Below, one piece after another: positions 7,126 to 14,835 of a stretch of 20,831 nucleotides of DNA. Each line of letters starts with the position of its first letter. Within the stretch, counting starts at the first letter, position 1. The position numbers and the translations under genes were made by a program. The DNA is taken from the NCBI GenBank assembly GCA_002399235.1, contig DHDH01000023.1:441-21271 (forward strand). The letters are read 5' to 3'. The notes beneath the pieces are model-generated. The model saw only the letters and a program-made list of their open reading frames with translations, searched no databases and had not been told where the DNA came from. This DNA is from Firmicutes bacterium UBA4881 (lineage in GTDB: Bacteria > Bacillota > DTU065).

Positions 7126-8424
7126 TTACTTATTCTTTTTACTTTGTTCTTTCAAAAGAGTATCAATAAATCTAGCATATTCCTTTTCTTTCTTTTTAAT
7201 CTCAGCATTATGCTCATTAGCTGCCTTGCGGATGGCGGTTTCAGCATCCACACCTTGTATAATAGCTTCTTGAGCGGCAAACTGCAGATAACGACGACGT
7301 AATTTAGGTGCCACCAAACCATAGGTTGATGTCGAACCTACATCCATCGCCCTTAACATTAGTTGTAAATCTTCTTTGGGCATATCTAACTTAAGCACAG
7401 CTTGTCTATTAGCAGGAACAAAGATAGAACCAGGGATTTTAGCCATCACTAGTTTAGCAAACTCGGCTTGGGTCTTTTCTTCGGTCATCCATTTAATAAA
7501 ATTCCAAGCTTCATTTTTCATACGGGAATTTTTAAATATAGTCAAAGCAGCTCCACCTGCAGATGCAGCTCTGTTTATATCCTTACCTTGACTTGTTCCT
7601 GGAACTTGAACCATACTCCATTTTCCTGCGATCTGGGGAGCGGCAGTACGTAGATTAGTATACATATTTTGATATTGCAACATATAAAATAGCTCGCCAG
7701 TGCTAAAAGCTTGGAAGAAAGGAATCTCTTTAGGAATCTTATATTTATTGTAGAGGTCAACATATTCTTTAAATGCTTTTATTGATTCTGGAGCATCAAA
7801 ACCAGATTTAGCAAGATCGTTAGTATAGTCATCTGTTCCGTTTTGCCACATAAACATATTCAAGTCAGCATAGACATTCTCAGTTAAACCCCATTGCAAA
7901 GCCATGTTACTACCTTTTGATTGGGCTTTAGGTAAAATACTTCTCATTTCATCCCAAGTTTTTATATCCAAAGTACCAATTTGAGCTAAGATATCGTTAC
8001 GTTGGAAGGCTACGGTAACATTAGCATTATATGGGATACCAAAATAGGCTCCTTTATAGGTAAGAGAGCGGAAAAAGTTAGGTGCTATACGTGAATAGAC
8101 CTCGTTAAAATCAGTAAATGTTGTTTTTAAATCGATTATCGCACCTCTTAAACCTAGTTCAGGTGCAAAAAGAGGTCCCATACCACCAACATCAGGGGTT
8201 TCGCCTGAAGCAGCCGCCAAAATAAAACGACTCTCAAAATCACCCCAACTTAAATTAGAGAAGACAACTTCAACACCATATTGTTTAGTGTAATCAGCGG
8301 ACATTTCCTTAAAAATACTTAGTTCTTCATTGGTTAATCCGGTTAACCATACCTCAAGTGGTTTAGCGAAAGCTAAAACACTAAGTAGCATAAATACTAT
8401 TACAGTAAACGTGATCTTTTTCAT
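7126..8424 (-). CDS. Sugar-type ABC solute-binding protein, paralogue 2
   Basis: 432 residues, collinear with its neighbours on both sides. The signal peptide ends in LAFA before KPLEVWLTGL and has no lipobox. It keeps the LSWGDFESRFILAAASGETPD block, the substrate-cleft region MALQWGLTENVYADLNMFMWQ.G.DDY and the C-terminal YGLVAPKLRRRYLQFA motif; here the RH of the other two copies is replaced by KL. The start is ATG 8422-8424 behind GGGAGG, not the TTG five codons upstream that overlaps it. The C-terminal 60 residues are strongly charged and helical, ending EYARFIDTLLKEQSKKNK. Upstream lies about 120 bases after the terminator of paralogue 3, enough for a separate promoter, though I could not assign one. 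Confidence 0.93.
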   Translation of the reverse strand: MKKITFTVIVFMLLSVLAFAKPLEVWLTGLTNEELSIFKEMSADYTKQYGVEVVFSNLSWGDFESRFILAAASGETPDVGGMGPLFAPELGLRGAIIDLKTTFTDFNEVYSRIAPNFFRSLTYKGAYFGIPYNANVTVAFQRNDILAQIGTLDIKTWDEMRSILPKAQSKGSNMALQWGLTENVYADLNMFMWQNGTDDYTNDLAKSGFDAPESIKAFKEYVDLYNKYKIPKEIPFFQAFSTGELFYMLQYQNMYTNLRTAAPQIAGKWSMVQVPGTSQGKDINRAASAGGAALTIFKNSRMKNEAWNFIKWMTEEKTQAEFAKLVMAKIPGSIFVPANRQAVLKLDMPKEDLQLMLRAMDVGSTSTYGLVAPKLRRRYLQFAAQEAIIQGVDAETAIRKAANEHNAEIKKKEKEYARFIDTLLKEQSKKNK

Positions 8425-8545
8425 GACCTTCCCTCCCAAAAAATAATAATCAATAGTGTATTGTTTCGGTAACCTTTTTATGTATTCCTTCTTGGCCTTA
8501 GTTAACAGCCATTCGACTAATTAGCTTCAAAATTACAAACTCCTG

Positions 8546-8576
8546 AAAAAAAAAGGAGCACCATCTCTAGTGCTCC
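8546..8576 (-). terminator. Terminator after solute-binding paralogue 3
   Basis: On the minus strand GGAGCAC/GTGCTCC (8570-8576 with 8555-8561), an 8-base loop and then an uninterrupted run of nine T. It begins 11 bases after the stop codon at 8587. Confidence 0.92.
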
Positions 8577-8586
8577 CCTAAAGTAT

Positions 8587-9885
8587 CTACTTCTTTTGAT
8601 TTAATAGTTTCTTGATATATCTATCATATTCAACTTGTTTCTTCTTGATCTCTGAGTTATGCTCATCAGCTGCTTCGCGGATAGCTTTATCTGGGTTAGT
8701 ACCTTGAAGAATTGCTTTTTGAGCAGCCATCTGTAAATAACGGCGACGATGTCTCGGTGCTACAAGACCATATACTGAACTGGTGCTAACATCTAAAGCA
8801 TTACTAAAAGCAGTAACTGCCTCTTTATCAAGGTTAACTTTCTTCAAGGCAATGCTGTTAGCAGGTAAAAATAAAGTACCTTTTATCTGTTCCATAATGC
8901 GAGTGCTAATGTCTAACTGAGTCTTCTCATCAGTAATCCATTTAATAAACTCCCAAGCTTGGTTCTTCTTTTTTGATGACTCAAAAATACCAAGAGATGA
9001 ACCGCCACCTGTGGTTGTACGGTTAATTTTACCGCCTATATTATAGCCAGGGGCTTGAGTCATACTCCATTTACCAGCAATCTGAGGAGCAGCAGTCATT
9101 AGGTTTTGGTAGAAATTTGGGTATTCAAGTAATATAGCTAACTCACCATTCATGAAAGCTTGGAACTTTGGAACTTCCTTAGGAATCTTATATTTTGTAT
9201 ATAATTCCACATAATCGGTAAAAGCTTTGATTGCTTCTGGTGTATCATAACCTGATTTGGTTAAATCAGCATTGTAGTCGTCTGCACCACGCTGCCACAT
9301 TAGGTTATTAACATCAGCATATAAAGTATCTGTAAGGAACCATTGCAGAGCAAAGTTTGTATTTCTTGCTTGCATCTTTGGTAAAGCTTGTCTTAATTCA
9401 TCCCACGTAGTAATTGATTTAATACCTATATCTTTCAAAATGTCGTCTCTTTGGAATGCTACTGTTATAGTTGAGTTATAAGGAATACCAAAGGTTAATC
9501 CCTTATATTGGAGAGACCTGAAAAAAGATGAATAAGAGCGATTATAAAGGTCTTGGAAGCCAGGCATAGTAGAAAGGTCAACCAAAGCACCTCTTAATCC
9601 AAGTTCGGGTAAAAATAGAGCACCTGCACCACCTACGTCTGGTGCATCACCAGAGGCTGCGGCCATAAGAAAGCGATTCTCAAAATCTGCCCAAGAAAGG
9701 TTAGTATATTGAACTTCGATACCAGTTTTGGCAGTAAAGCTTGATTGAGTGATGTCTTTAATTATTGCCATTTCTTCGTTGTTGTGTCCTGTCAACCATA
9801 CTGTGATATTATCTGCAGCGCTAGCAAATCCCCCTACGCATAGCAGCACTGCCAGAATGATTGACAACCGCTTTGAAAATGTCAT
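8587..9885 (-). CDS. Sugar-type ABC solute-binding protein, paralogue 3
   Basis: 432 residues and the first of the three tandem copies. The signal peptide is MTFSKRLSIILAVLLCVGG followed by FASA|ADN; its one Cys is inside the hydrophobic core in a context (LLCV) that does not match a lipobox. It shares the TVWLTG.NNEE start, the NLSWADFENRFLMAAASGDAPD block (Ala in place of Gly), the DDYNADLTKSGYDTPEAIKAF segment and the C-terminal YGLVAPRHRRRYLQMA motif. The ATG has a GGAG site about 12 bases upstream, a little long. The gene is divergent from znuA over 206 bases. Like its neighbours it is a free periplasmic or secreted binding protein, probably for a carbohydrate. Confidence 0.93.
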   Translation of the reverse strand: MTFSKRLSIILAVLLCVGGFASAADNITVWLTGHNNEEMAIIKDITQSSFTAKTGIEVQYTNLSWADFENRFLMAAASGDAPDVGGAGALFLPELGLRGALVDLSTMPGFQDLYNRSYSSFFRSLQYKGLTFGIPYNSTITVAFQRDDILKDIGIKSITTWDELRQALPKMQARNTNFALQWFLTDTLYADVNNLMWQRGADDYNADLTKSGYDTPEAIKAFTDYVELYTKYKIPKEVPKFQAFMNGELAILLEYPNFYQNLMTAAPQIAGKWSMTQAPGYNIGGKINRTTTGGGSSLGIFESSKKKNQAWEFIKWITDEKTQLDISTRIMEQIKGTLFLPANSIALKKVNLDKEAVTAFSNALDVSTSSVYGLVAPRHRRRYLQMAAQKAILQGTNPDKAIREAADEHNSEIKKKQVEYDRYIKKLLNQKK

Positions 9886-9919
9886 AAAACTACTACACTC
9901 CTTTGTACTTTTATGATGA

Positions 9920-9941
9920 CAAGAGTCTATTAAGACTTTTG
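9920..9941. other. Hairpin in the divergent leader between paralogue 3 and znuA
   Basis: CAAGAGTCT-ATTA-AGACTTTTG can form a 9-base stem with one imperfect pair and a 4-base loop. It sits about 35 bases upstream of the paralogue 3 start codon, so it may be a leader structure or an operator for that gene. No T run follows it on the minus strand. Confidence 0.35.
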
Positions 9942-10018
9942 TTGCATCTTTCTATATACTCCAGCACGTACTGATATCCCTGCCACAAAGCAACAAACAT
10001 CCAATTTTCTTTCGCCTG

Positions 10019-10047
10019 TAGCTAAATTTAACATTTCGGGGTATAAT
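10019..10047 (+). promoter_or_regulatory. Probable znuA promoter
   Basis: A perfect TATAAT at 10042-10047, 45 bases before the znuA start codon. The -35 position at 17 bases (TAGCTA, 10019-10024) is a poor match, so expression may need an activator or be inherently weak. Confidence 0.55.
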
Positions 10048-10061
10048 AAAAGAAGCGTAAC

Positions 10062-10076
10062 TGAAAATGCTTTTCA
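10062..10076. promoter_or_regulatory. Palindrome in the znuA leader, possible metal-regulator operator
   Basis: TGAAAA-TGC-TTTTCA is a perfect 6-3-6 inverted repeat between the probable transcription start and the GGAGG site of znuA. Metal-uptake genes are commonly repressed by Fur-family (Zur) or MntR/DtxR-type regulators that bind such sites. It does not match the Zur box I know from Bacillus, so the regulator is not assigned. Confidence 0.45.
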
Positions 10077-10091
10077 TTTGGAGGTCATTAG

Positions 10092-10961
10092 ATGCGCAAA
10101 ATATTTTTCTCCGTCTTGCTTATTTTGATAATAACTGGAGCTAGTTTTGCTCAAGTTCGTCTGGTAACATCAATTAATATCCTTGAAGATTGGTTGAAAA
10201 TAATTGGTCAAGATAAAGTTAGTGTCCATACACTTATAACTGGTTTAGAAACTCCTCATACCTATTCACCACGTCCAAGTGATGCTGTCGCCTTACAAAA
10301 AGCTGATGCTTTTATAGGTGTAGGCTTAAACTTAGAAAGTTGGCTAGAGCCATTACGGAAAAGTGCTGCTAAAAAGGATCTACTTGTCTACTATTTAGCT
10401 AACGACCTTGAGCTTTTAGAAACCGAGCATGAGTATAGCGAAGATGATCATGAACACGGAGCTAATCCCCATGTTTGGTTAAGTCTAGCAAATGCCATAC
10501 AAATGGTAACTAAATTAAGTGAAATCCTTAGTTCAATAGACCCTGCAAATAAAAGTTTTTATCAACAAAACAGTCAAAACTATATAGCTGAGCTAAACAA
10601 ACTTAAAAACACCTACCATCCTAAATTCGCAGCCTTAAAAGATAAAAACTTAGTCTCATTTCCAGCTTCCTATCCTTATCTATTTCAAGAGTTAGGACTC
10701 ATGGAATTAGCTCGTGGTGAAGAAACACATGGTCAAGAGCCTTCTGCTAAGCACATGGTCTATCTTACTAATCTAATGAAAAAGAATAATATCAAAGTGT
10801 TAGTCGTTGAAAAACAGTTTTCTACTGTTTTGCCATTAACATTAGCTAAGTCAACTGGAGCTAAGCCTGTGTATCTCTCTCCTCTTTTAATAGACAAGCT
10901 AAGTTACTTGCAACTGATGGAAAACAACTATCGGAATCTTTTAGCTGGCTTTAATAAATAA
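10092..10961 (+). CDS. znuA: Zinc/manganese ABC transporter metal-binding protein (ZnuA type)
   Basis: A 289-residue cluster A-I (TroA superfamily) metal-binding protein. The signal peptide ends in SFA before QVRLVTSI and has no lipobox. Family marks are GLETPHTYSPRPSD with metal ligand His56, a short acidic/His loop (EHEYSEDDHEHG, about 112-123) as in zinc-specific members, NPHVWLS with His127, and ARGEETHGQEPSAKH with His213 near the third ligand position. The final acidic ligand may be the Asp in SPLLIDKL. The ATG follows GGAGG by 7 bases. The ZnuB permease and ZnuC ATPase are not adjacent; the gene is followed only by a terminator. The His-rich loop favours zinc over manganese, but the sequence alone does not prove it. 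Confidence 0.9.
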   Translation: MRKIFFSVLLILIITGASFAQVRLVTSINILEDWLKIIGQDKVSVHTLITGLETPHTYSPRPSDAVALQKADAFIGVGLNLESWLEPLRKSAAKKDLLVYYLANDLELLETEHEYSEDDHEHGANPHVWLSLANAIQMVTKLSEILSSIDPANKSFYQQNSQNYIAELNKLKNTYHPKFAALKDKNLVSFPASYPYLFQELGLMELARGEETHGQEPSAKHMVYLTNLMKKNNIKVLVVEKQFSTVLPLTLAKSTGAKPVYLSPLLIDKLSYLQLMENNYRNLLAGFNK

Positions 10962-11004
10962 ATATACCAGTGAACTTTTCTTTCTTTCTTTCGTCAATAG
11001 AAGT

Positions 11005-11036
11005 GAAAACTGATTTACTTGCCTATATTAGTTTTC
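11005..11036. other. Hairpin in the znuA 3' region
   Basis: GAAAACTGAT and ATTAGTTTTC form a 10-base stem (one G-T pair) around a 12-base loop, in the 191-base stretch between znuA and the main terminator. No T run follows, so I do not call it a terminator; it may stabilise the mRNA end. The rest of the stretch shows no gene. Confidence 0.35.
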
Positions 11037-11112
11037 AGAGCACTCCACTTAAACAATCTCCTCATTTTATTTTCCCTTTTTACTCGTTTAGGTTTGAATC
11101 CTCCATTTTCAA

Positions 11113-11148
11113 ACACAACAGGCGGTGCCTTAGCGCCGCCTGTTGTGT
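11113..11148. terminator. Strong bidirectional hairpin between convergent transcripts
   Basis: A 16-base stem (11113-11128 with 11133-11148, one G-T pair) with loop CTTA, GC-rich near the loop. It lies 4 bases past the stop of the minus-strand coiled-coil gene and also ends the znuA transcript. T runs are short on both sides, but the stem is very stable. Confidence 0.82.
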
Positions 11149-11152
11149 TAGT

Positions 11153-11365
11153 TTAAAGATTTGATTCGAGATAATCTAATCTTTCTTGTAATTCGTCTAA
11201 TTCATCCTCTACATCGTTTCTCAATGATTCGATGTCTTCTTTAATTGCGTTAAATTCGTCATCCTTCTTGCCATAATCCAACTTTTCTAAACGTCGTTCC
11301 AGAGCTTCCACTCTCTCGGCGAGTTTATCCAATGTTGCAATAAATAATTCTATCTTACTTTCCAT
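11153..11365 (-). CDS. Short coiled-coil protein, function unknown
   Basis: 70 residues, almost entirely charged heptads (LDKLAERVEALERRLEKLD and later LRNDVEDELDELQERLDYLE), broken once at YGKKDDEF, so it should form two helical stretches that pair. There is no signal peptide or membrane helix. AAAGGAGG sits 7 bases before the ATG, one of the best ribosome binding sites here. It is the last gene of the DUF445-Gfo/Idh-aldo/keto reductase run, 32 bases after the reductase, and is followed by the strong hairpin. No family is recognised. Confidence 0.8.
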   Translation of the reverse strand: MESKIELFIATLDKLAERVEALERRLEKLDYGKKDDEFNAIKEDIESLRNDVEDELDELQERLDYLESNL

Positions 11366-11397
11366 GAATGCTCCTCCTTTAAAACTACATAACTATT

Positions 11398-12384
11398 TTA
11401 CTTCGAGAGTGTGATTCTATCAATATCTTTTAATTCGTCTTCAGTGAAGGAAATATTATCTAAAGCCCCAACATTTTCTTCTATCTGCGAAACTCTTGAT
11501 GCTCCTATTAATACAGAGGTAATTTGTGGCTTTCTCAGTAGCCAAGCTATTGCTAATTGAGTTAGACTCTGGCCTCTTGCTTTAGCAATTTCATTGAGAG
11601 CTAACAGTTTGGCTCTAGTCTCTTCGGATGTTAGGTTAGAGTTTGTAGCTTTACCCCAAACTTTATGAGCTCTGGAATCTTCAGAAACTCCATGGAGATA
11701 TTTGCCAGTTAAGAGTCCCTGAGCCAAAGGGGCAAAAACTATTACACCTGTTCCTCTGCTTTCGGTATGATCGAGGAGATCCCATTCAATATCCCTGTAT
11801 AACATATTATAGGCTGGTTGATGAAGAGTAATAGGAGCTAATCCTTTCATTCTAGTTACTTCATAGGCTCTTTCAAAGTGAGCACCAAAAAAACTAGAAA
11901 CACCTACATATAGCGCTTTACCCTGTTTAACTATTAGATCCAGTGCTTCCATCGTCTCTTCTAGCGGAGTATCTGGATCAGGTCTATGTGCATAATAAAC
12001 ATCAACATAATCTAAACCAAGTCGTTTTAAAGATTGATCTAAGCTTGCTACCAAATACTTTTTAGAAAGCCATTCTCCATATGGTCCTGGCCACATTCTC
12101 CACCCAGCTTTAGTGGAGATGATGAGTTCGTCACGTGGCATATCTTTAATTATTTTACCTACCACTGTCTCCGCATTACCCGGTGGGTTACCATAATTGT
12201 TAGCCAGATCAAAATGGGTAATACCTAGATCAAACGCTTTATAGAAACATTTCCTCGACTCTTCTTCTGAGATATAGGTACCAAAAGTCTCGTAGGCACC
12301 TAAAGAGATTGCTGGTAACATTAAACCTGAATTTCCTGCTCGTCTATAAATCATCTTGTCATAACGTTCTGGTGCAAATTCCAT
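11398..12384 (-). CDS. yghZ: Aldo/keto reductase, YghZ (L-glyceraldehyde 3-phosphate reductase) type
   Basis: A 328-residue NADPH-dependent reductase. It resembles E. coli YghZ along its whole length: PERYDKMIYRRAG.SGL.LPA.SLG at the start, FDLANNYG, ISTKAG..MWPGPYG, KYL.ASLDQSLKRLGL.YVDVYYAHR, LAQGLLTGKYL and TSVLIGASR.SQ.EENV. The catalytic tetrad is Asp59, Tyr64, Lys92 and His133; the TSVLIGASR segment binds the cofactor phosphate. YghZ reduces glyceraldehyde 3-phosphate and other aldehydes such as methylglyoxal, so aldehyde detoxification or triose metabolism is likely. The ATG follows GGGGGAAAAGG. The gene follows the Gfo/Idh/MocA dehydrogenase by 33 bases, suggesting joint action on a sugar-derived aldehyde or ketone, which is inference. 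Confidence 0.92.
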   Translation of the reverse strand: MEFAPERYDKMIYRRAGNSGLMLPAISLGAYETFGTYISEEESRKCFYKAFDLGITHFDLANNYGNPPGNAETVVGKIIKDMPRDELIISTKAGWRMWPGPYGEWLSKKYLVASLDQSLKRLGLDYVDVYYAHRPDPDTPLEETMEALDLIVKQGKALYVGVSSFFGAHFERAYEVTRMKGLAPITLHQPAYNMLYRDIEWDLLDHTESRGTGVIVFAPLAQGLLTGKYLHGVSEDSRAHKVWGKATNSNLTSEETRAKLLALNEIAKARGQSLTQLAIAWLLRKPQITSVLIGASRVSQIEENVGALDNISFTEDELKDIDRITLSK

Positions 12385-12417
12385 TTTTCCTTTTCCCCCT
12401 TAAATAATGACGAATGG

Positions 12418-13479
12418 TTATCTAACCCCATTATCTACTCTGGCACTCGTTGTCATGCTAGAGGATTTAAGGCAAGCTTCGATAACATCCTGAGCCTTAA
12501 GCCCATCATAAAATGTAGCTGCTTTACCTTGAGAAATTGGAGCTCTATTAGCGATCTCTGCTACAAAAGCTTCCATCATCTGTAGCATAGCGTAATCTCC
12601 TTCTATATACGGTACACCAATTAAACGGTATTCATTTCCTTTAGGTGCATACCACAGTTCATCTTTCAATCCTCGCGAGTAAACTAGCCTTAGAGCACCT
12701 TCGGTGCCAAATAACTCAATTGACCAACCTCCCTGGCCCCTAGTTACTCTGCTAGCTACAGCCAAACCTGTTACTTGGGATTTAGTTTCAAACATGAGAG
12801 AATTAAAATCATCAACAGAAGCGGACACTTTTTTACCGTCTTTTCCCCGAACATTTTGTACTGCCAAAGAACGAGCATATACTGAACTAAACTCATCGCC
12901 TGTAACATAACGGTAGAGATCAAAAATATGTGATCCCATATCACCTAGCTGTCCAGAACCTGCTAAGGTAGCAGTGTCTCGCCAAACTAGTGGACGTACA
13001 GCTAAACCTGAATCGTTCTCAGCCCATAATCTAGCGTGAAATATTTTACCAATTAAACCTGTGGCTATAACTTCTTTAGCTTTATTAACTCCTTGTAAAA
13101 AACGGAAGGTAAAGCCAACATGGTTTATAACACCGCTATTTTCGGCTTCTAAAGCCATAGCTAGAGCTTCTCTAGAATCTAAAGCCAAAGGTTTTTCGCA
13201 AAATACATGAAGACCTTTTTTCATAGCATGAATAGCAATCTCTTTGTGGACATTATTTGGTGTCGTAATAGTAATTGCATCTAATTGTTCCTTAGCAAAC
13301 ATTTCTTGGTAATCTGTATAGACTTTAGGAATTCCTAAACGTTTTGCTTGTTCTGAGACAACATCCTTTCTTCTCCCAACTAAAGCTACAATTTCCGCTT
13401 CTGGAGCTTCTCTTAGTCCAGGTACATGACACTCTTCGCTCCAATATCCAGCTCCTATAACAGCAATTTTTACTGTCAA
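12418..13479 (-). CDS. Gfo/Idh/MocA-family oxidoreductase
   Basis: 353 residues. The N-terminal Rossmann domain has the VIGAGYW nucleotide loop (7-13), the VALVGRR end of strand 2, and HVFCEKPLALD with the family Glu95-Lys96-Pro97. The C-terminal beta-sheet domain carries GSGQLGDMGSHIFDLYRYVTGDEF, which holds the usual catalytic Asp..His pattern. These enzymes oxidise or reduce sugars, inositols and related alcohols with NAD(P). I start at TTG 13477-13479, with GGGGAG 9 bases upstream; no ATG in frame is near. It is the second gene of the run: 21 bases after the DUF445 gene and 33 before the aldo/keto reductase. The specific substrate is unknown; inositol, glucose or a rare sugar are all possible. 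Confidence 0.93.
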   Translation of the reverse strand: MTVKIAVIGAGYWSEECHVPGLREAPEAEIVALVGRRKDVVSEQAKRLGIPKVYTDYQEMFAKEQLDAITITTPNNVHKEIAIHAMKKGLHVFCEKPLALDSREALAMALEAENSGVINHVGFTFRFLQGVNKAKEVIATGLIGKIFHARLWAENDSGLAVRPLVWRDTATLAGSGQLGDMGSHIFDLYRYVTGDEFSSVYARSLAVQNVRGKDGKKVSASVDDFNSLMFETKSQVTGLAVASRVTRGQGGWSIELFGTEGALRLVYSRGLKDELWYAPKGNEYRLIGVPYIEGDYAMLQMMEAFVAEIANRAPISQGKAATFYDGLKAQDVIEACLKSSSMTTSARVDNGVR

Positions 13480-13500
13480 CGATCTTCACTCCCCATAACT

Positions 13501-14835
13501 TTAAAATAACATATTGACCAAAGGGGTCAAAAAACCCATTATTAAGCCTAATAAGCCACCTAACCAGGTAATAGCTGCTAACTCTTTATCCATCAGAACT
13601 AATATCATTTCTTCTAACTCTATCAAGTCAAAAGCATTAATTTTATCCTCAATTACTTTGGCTAGGTTAAACTGTTCGAAAACTGTGACCAAAAACCCCG
13701 GGGCCTTTTCTTGGTAAATCGAGATTAGCCTTGCTTGCATTTTATTCCAGCTTGTAGGCCCTACACTAGAGACAATCTTGCCGATTTTAATTTTTTCTAA
13801 CTGGGCGAGCAATTTATAAACAATTCTCTCTACACCCACTCTTACTTTCTCTGTCTCCAAAAGAGCTAGTAGCTTTTCTTTATTAATTAGATTGGACCGG
13901 GGTATGTTATTAAGAACCATTTCTAAACCGTTATCAAGACCATTTATTACGTTATCCTGACCCACAAGCGAAATTAACTCCTGAGGCTTTTTCTCTAAAA
14001 ACTCGTCCGCTTTCTCTCTGATGACCTTAACAATATATTCTTCATTAGCAGGCTCTTTTAAAAAGCCAACTAGTGCTTGACTGGCATCATGAGCTAAAGC
14101 TGCAGAATTAATAAATTTACCAATTACCCACTTAAATGGGCTCGATTGCAAATAAATATCAATCTGCTTTTTGATTAATTCTTCTGTTTCAGGTCTCTTT
14201 ACATACTTTTCTATTTCGGTGATTAGCTTTTGGGTGATTTTTTGCGAGAGCTCAGGTATAAGCCAAAGAACTGATTTAGGCAACAGTTCTTTGAGACATC
14301 TTGGTTCTTTTTGGATAGTGTTAAGTAAGCAAGAAGATAGACTAGTTTTAAACTGGGTATCTTGTAGAAATGGCCAAAGGAATTCTTTAAACACCTTTTC
14401 TACCACTTCGTCTAAATGCTTGTCCCAATAATTTCTCTTGGTTAGTTGACTAGCAAAATAGGAGGATATTATCTTTAAGTTCTCTTCTTTAGCATCCTTA
14501 AAAAGAAAATTAAAGATATCATCTACTTTATAATCGCTCTTTAGTAAAGCTTCTCTTTTACTTATAAGAAACTTTTCTATAGCAATAATCTTATCAGGTG
14601 CGACTGCTTCTTTCGCTAAAAAATCTGGATTGAGTAGATTATCACCTACGGCATCAGCAACGCTTTTGGCTATTCTCGTTCTCTCTTTAGGAATAAGACC
14701 CGGTGTAAAGGGAATCGGTAGATTCCCTATGTATAGTTTTTTATGTGGTCTAAATAACATTTTAATTGCCAACCAATTAGTAAAGTAACCTATTATTCCG
14801 CCCATAAGAGGGCTAACAATATAGATTGGATTCAT
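13501..14835 (-). CDS. DUF445 (YheB-like) membrane-associated protein
   Basis: 444 residues. The opening PLMGGIIGYFTNWLAIKMLFRPHKKLYIGN.PIPFTPGLIPKER..IA is the hallmark of DUF445, and a hydrophobic helix (about 420-442, WLGGLLGLIMGFLTPLVNML) closes the protein. The middle 350 residues are helical and charged and probably extend from the membrane as a rod. B. subtilis relatives such as YheB are linked to sporulation or envelope functions, but no biochemical activity is established that I know of. The start is ATG 14833-14835 with GAAGG 8 bases upstream; a GTG three codons earlier lies within that site. It is the first gene of the four-gene minus-strand run, and its promoter must lie in 14836-15000. 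Confidence 0.9.
   Translation of the reverse strand: MNPIYIVSPLMGGIIGYFTNWLAIKMLFRPHKKLYIGNLPIPFTPGLIPKERTRIAKSVADAVGDNLLNPDFLAKEAVAPDKIIAIEKFLISKREALLKSDYKVDDIFNFLFKDAKEENLKIISSYFASQLTKRNYWDKHLDEVVEKVFKEFLWPFLQDTQFKTSLSSCLLNTIQKEPRCLKELLPKSVLWLIPELSQKITQKLITEIEKYVKRPETEELIKKQIDIYLQSSPFKWVIGKFINSAALAHDASQALVGFLKEPANEEYIVKVIREKADEFLEKKPQELISLVGQDNVINGLDNGLEMVLNNIPRSNLINKEKLLALLETEKVRVGVERIVYKLLAQLEKIKIGKIVSSVGPTSWNKMQARLISIYQEKAPGFLVTVFEQFNLAKVIEDKINAFDLIELEEMILVLMDKELAAITWLGGLLGLIMGFLTPLVNMLF

Noticed and set aside
10970..11164. 64-codon frame after znuA
   Set aside because: It reads through the terminator hairpin, lacks a ribosome binding site and has a Phe/Ser-rich product with no coding character.
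13480..13496. Six-codon ATG frame overlapping the TTG start of the Gfo/Idh/MocA gene, as a leader peptide
   Set aside because: It has no ribosome binding site of its own and is probably a by-product of the GGGGAG site.
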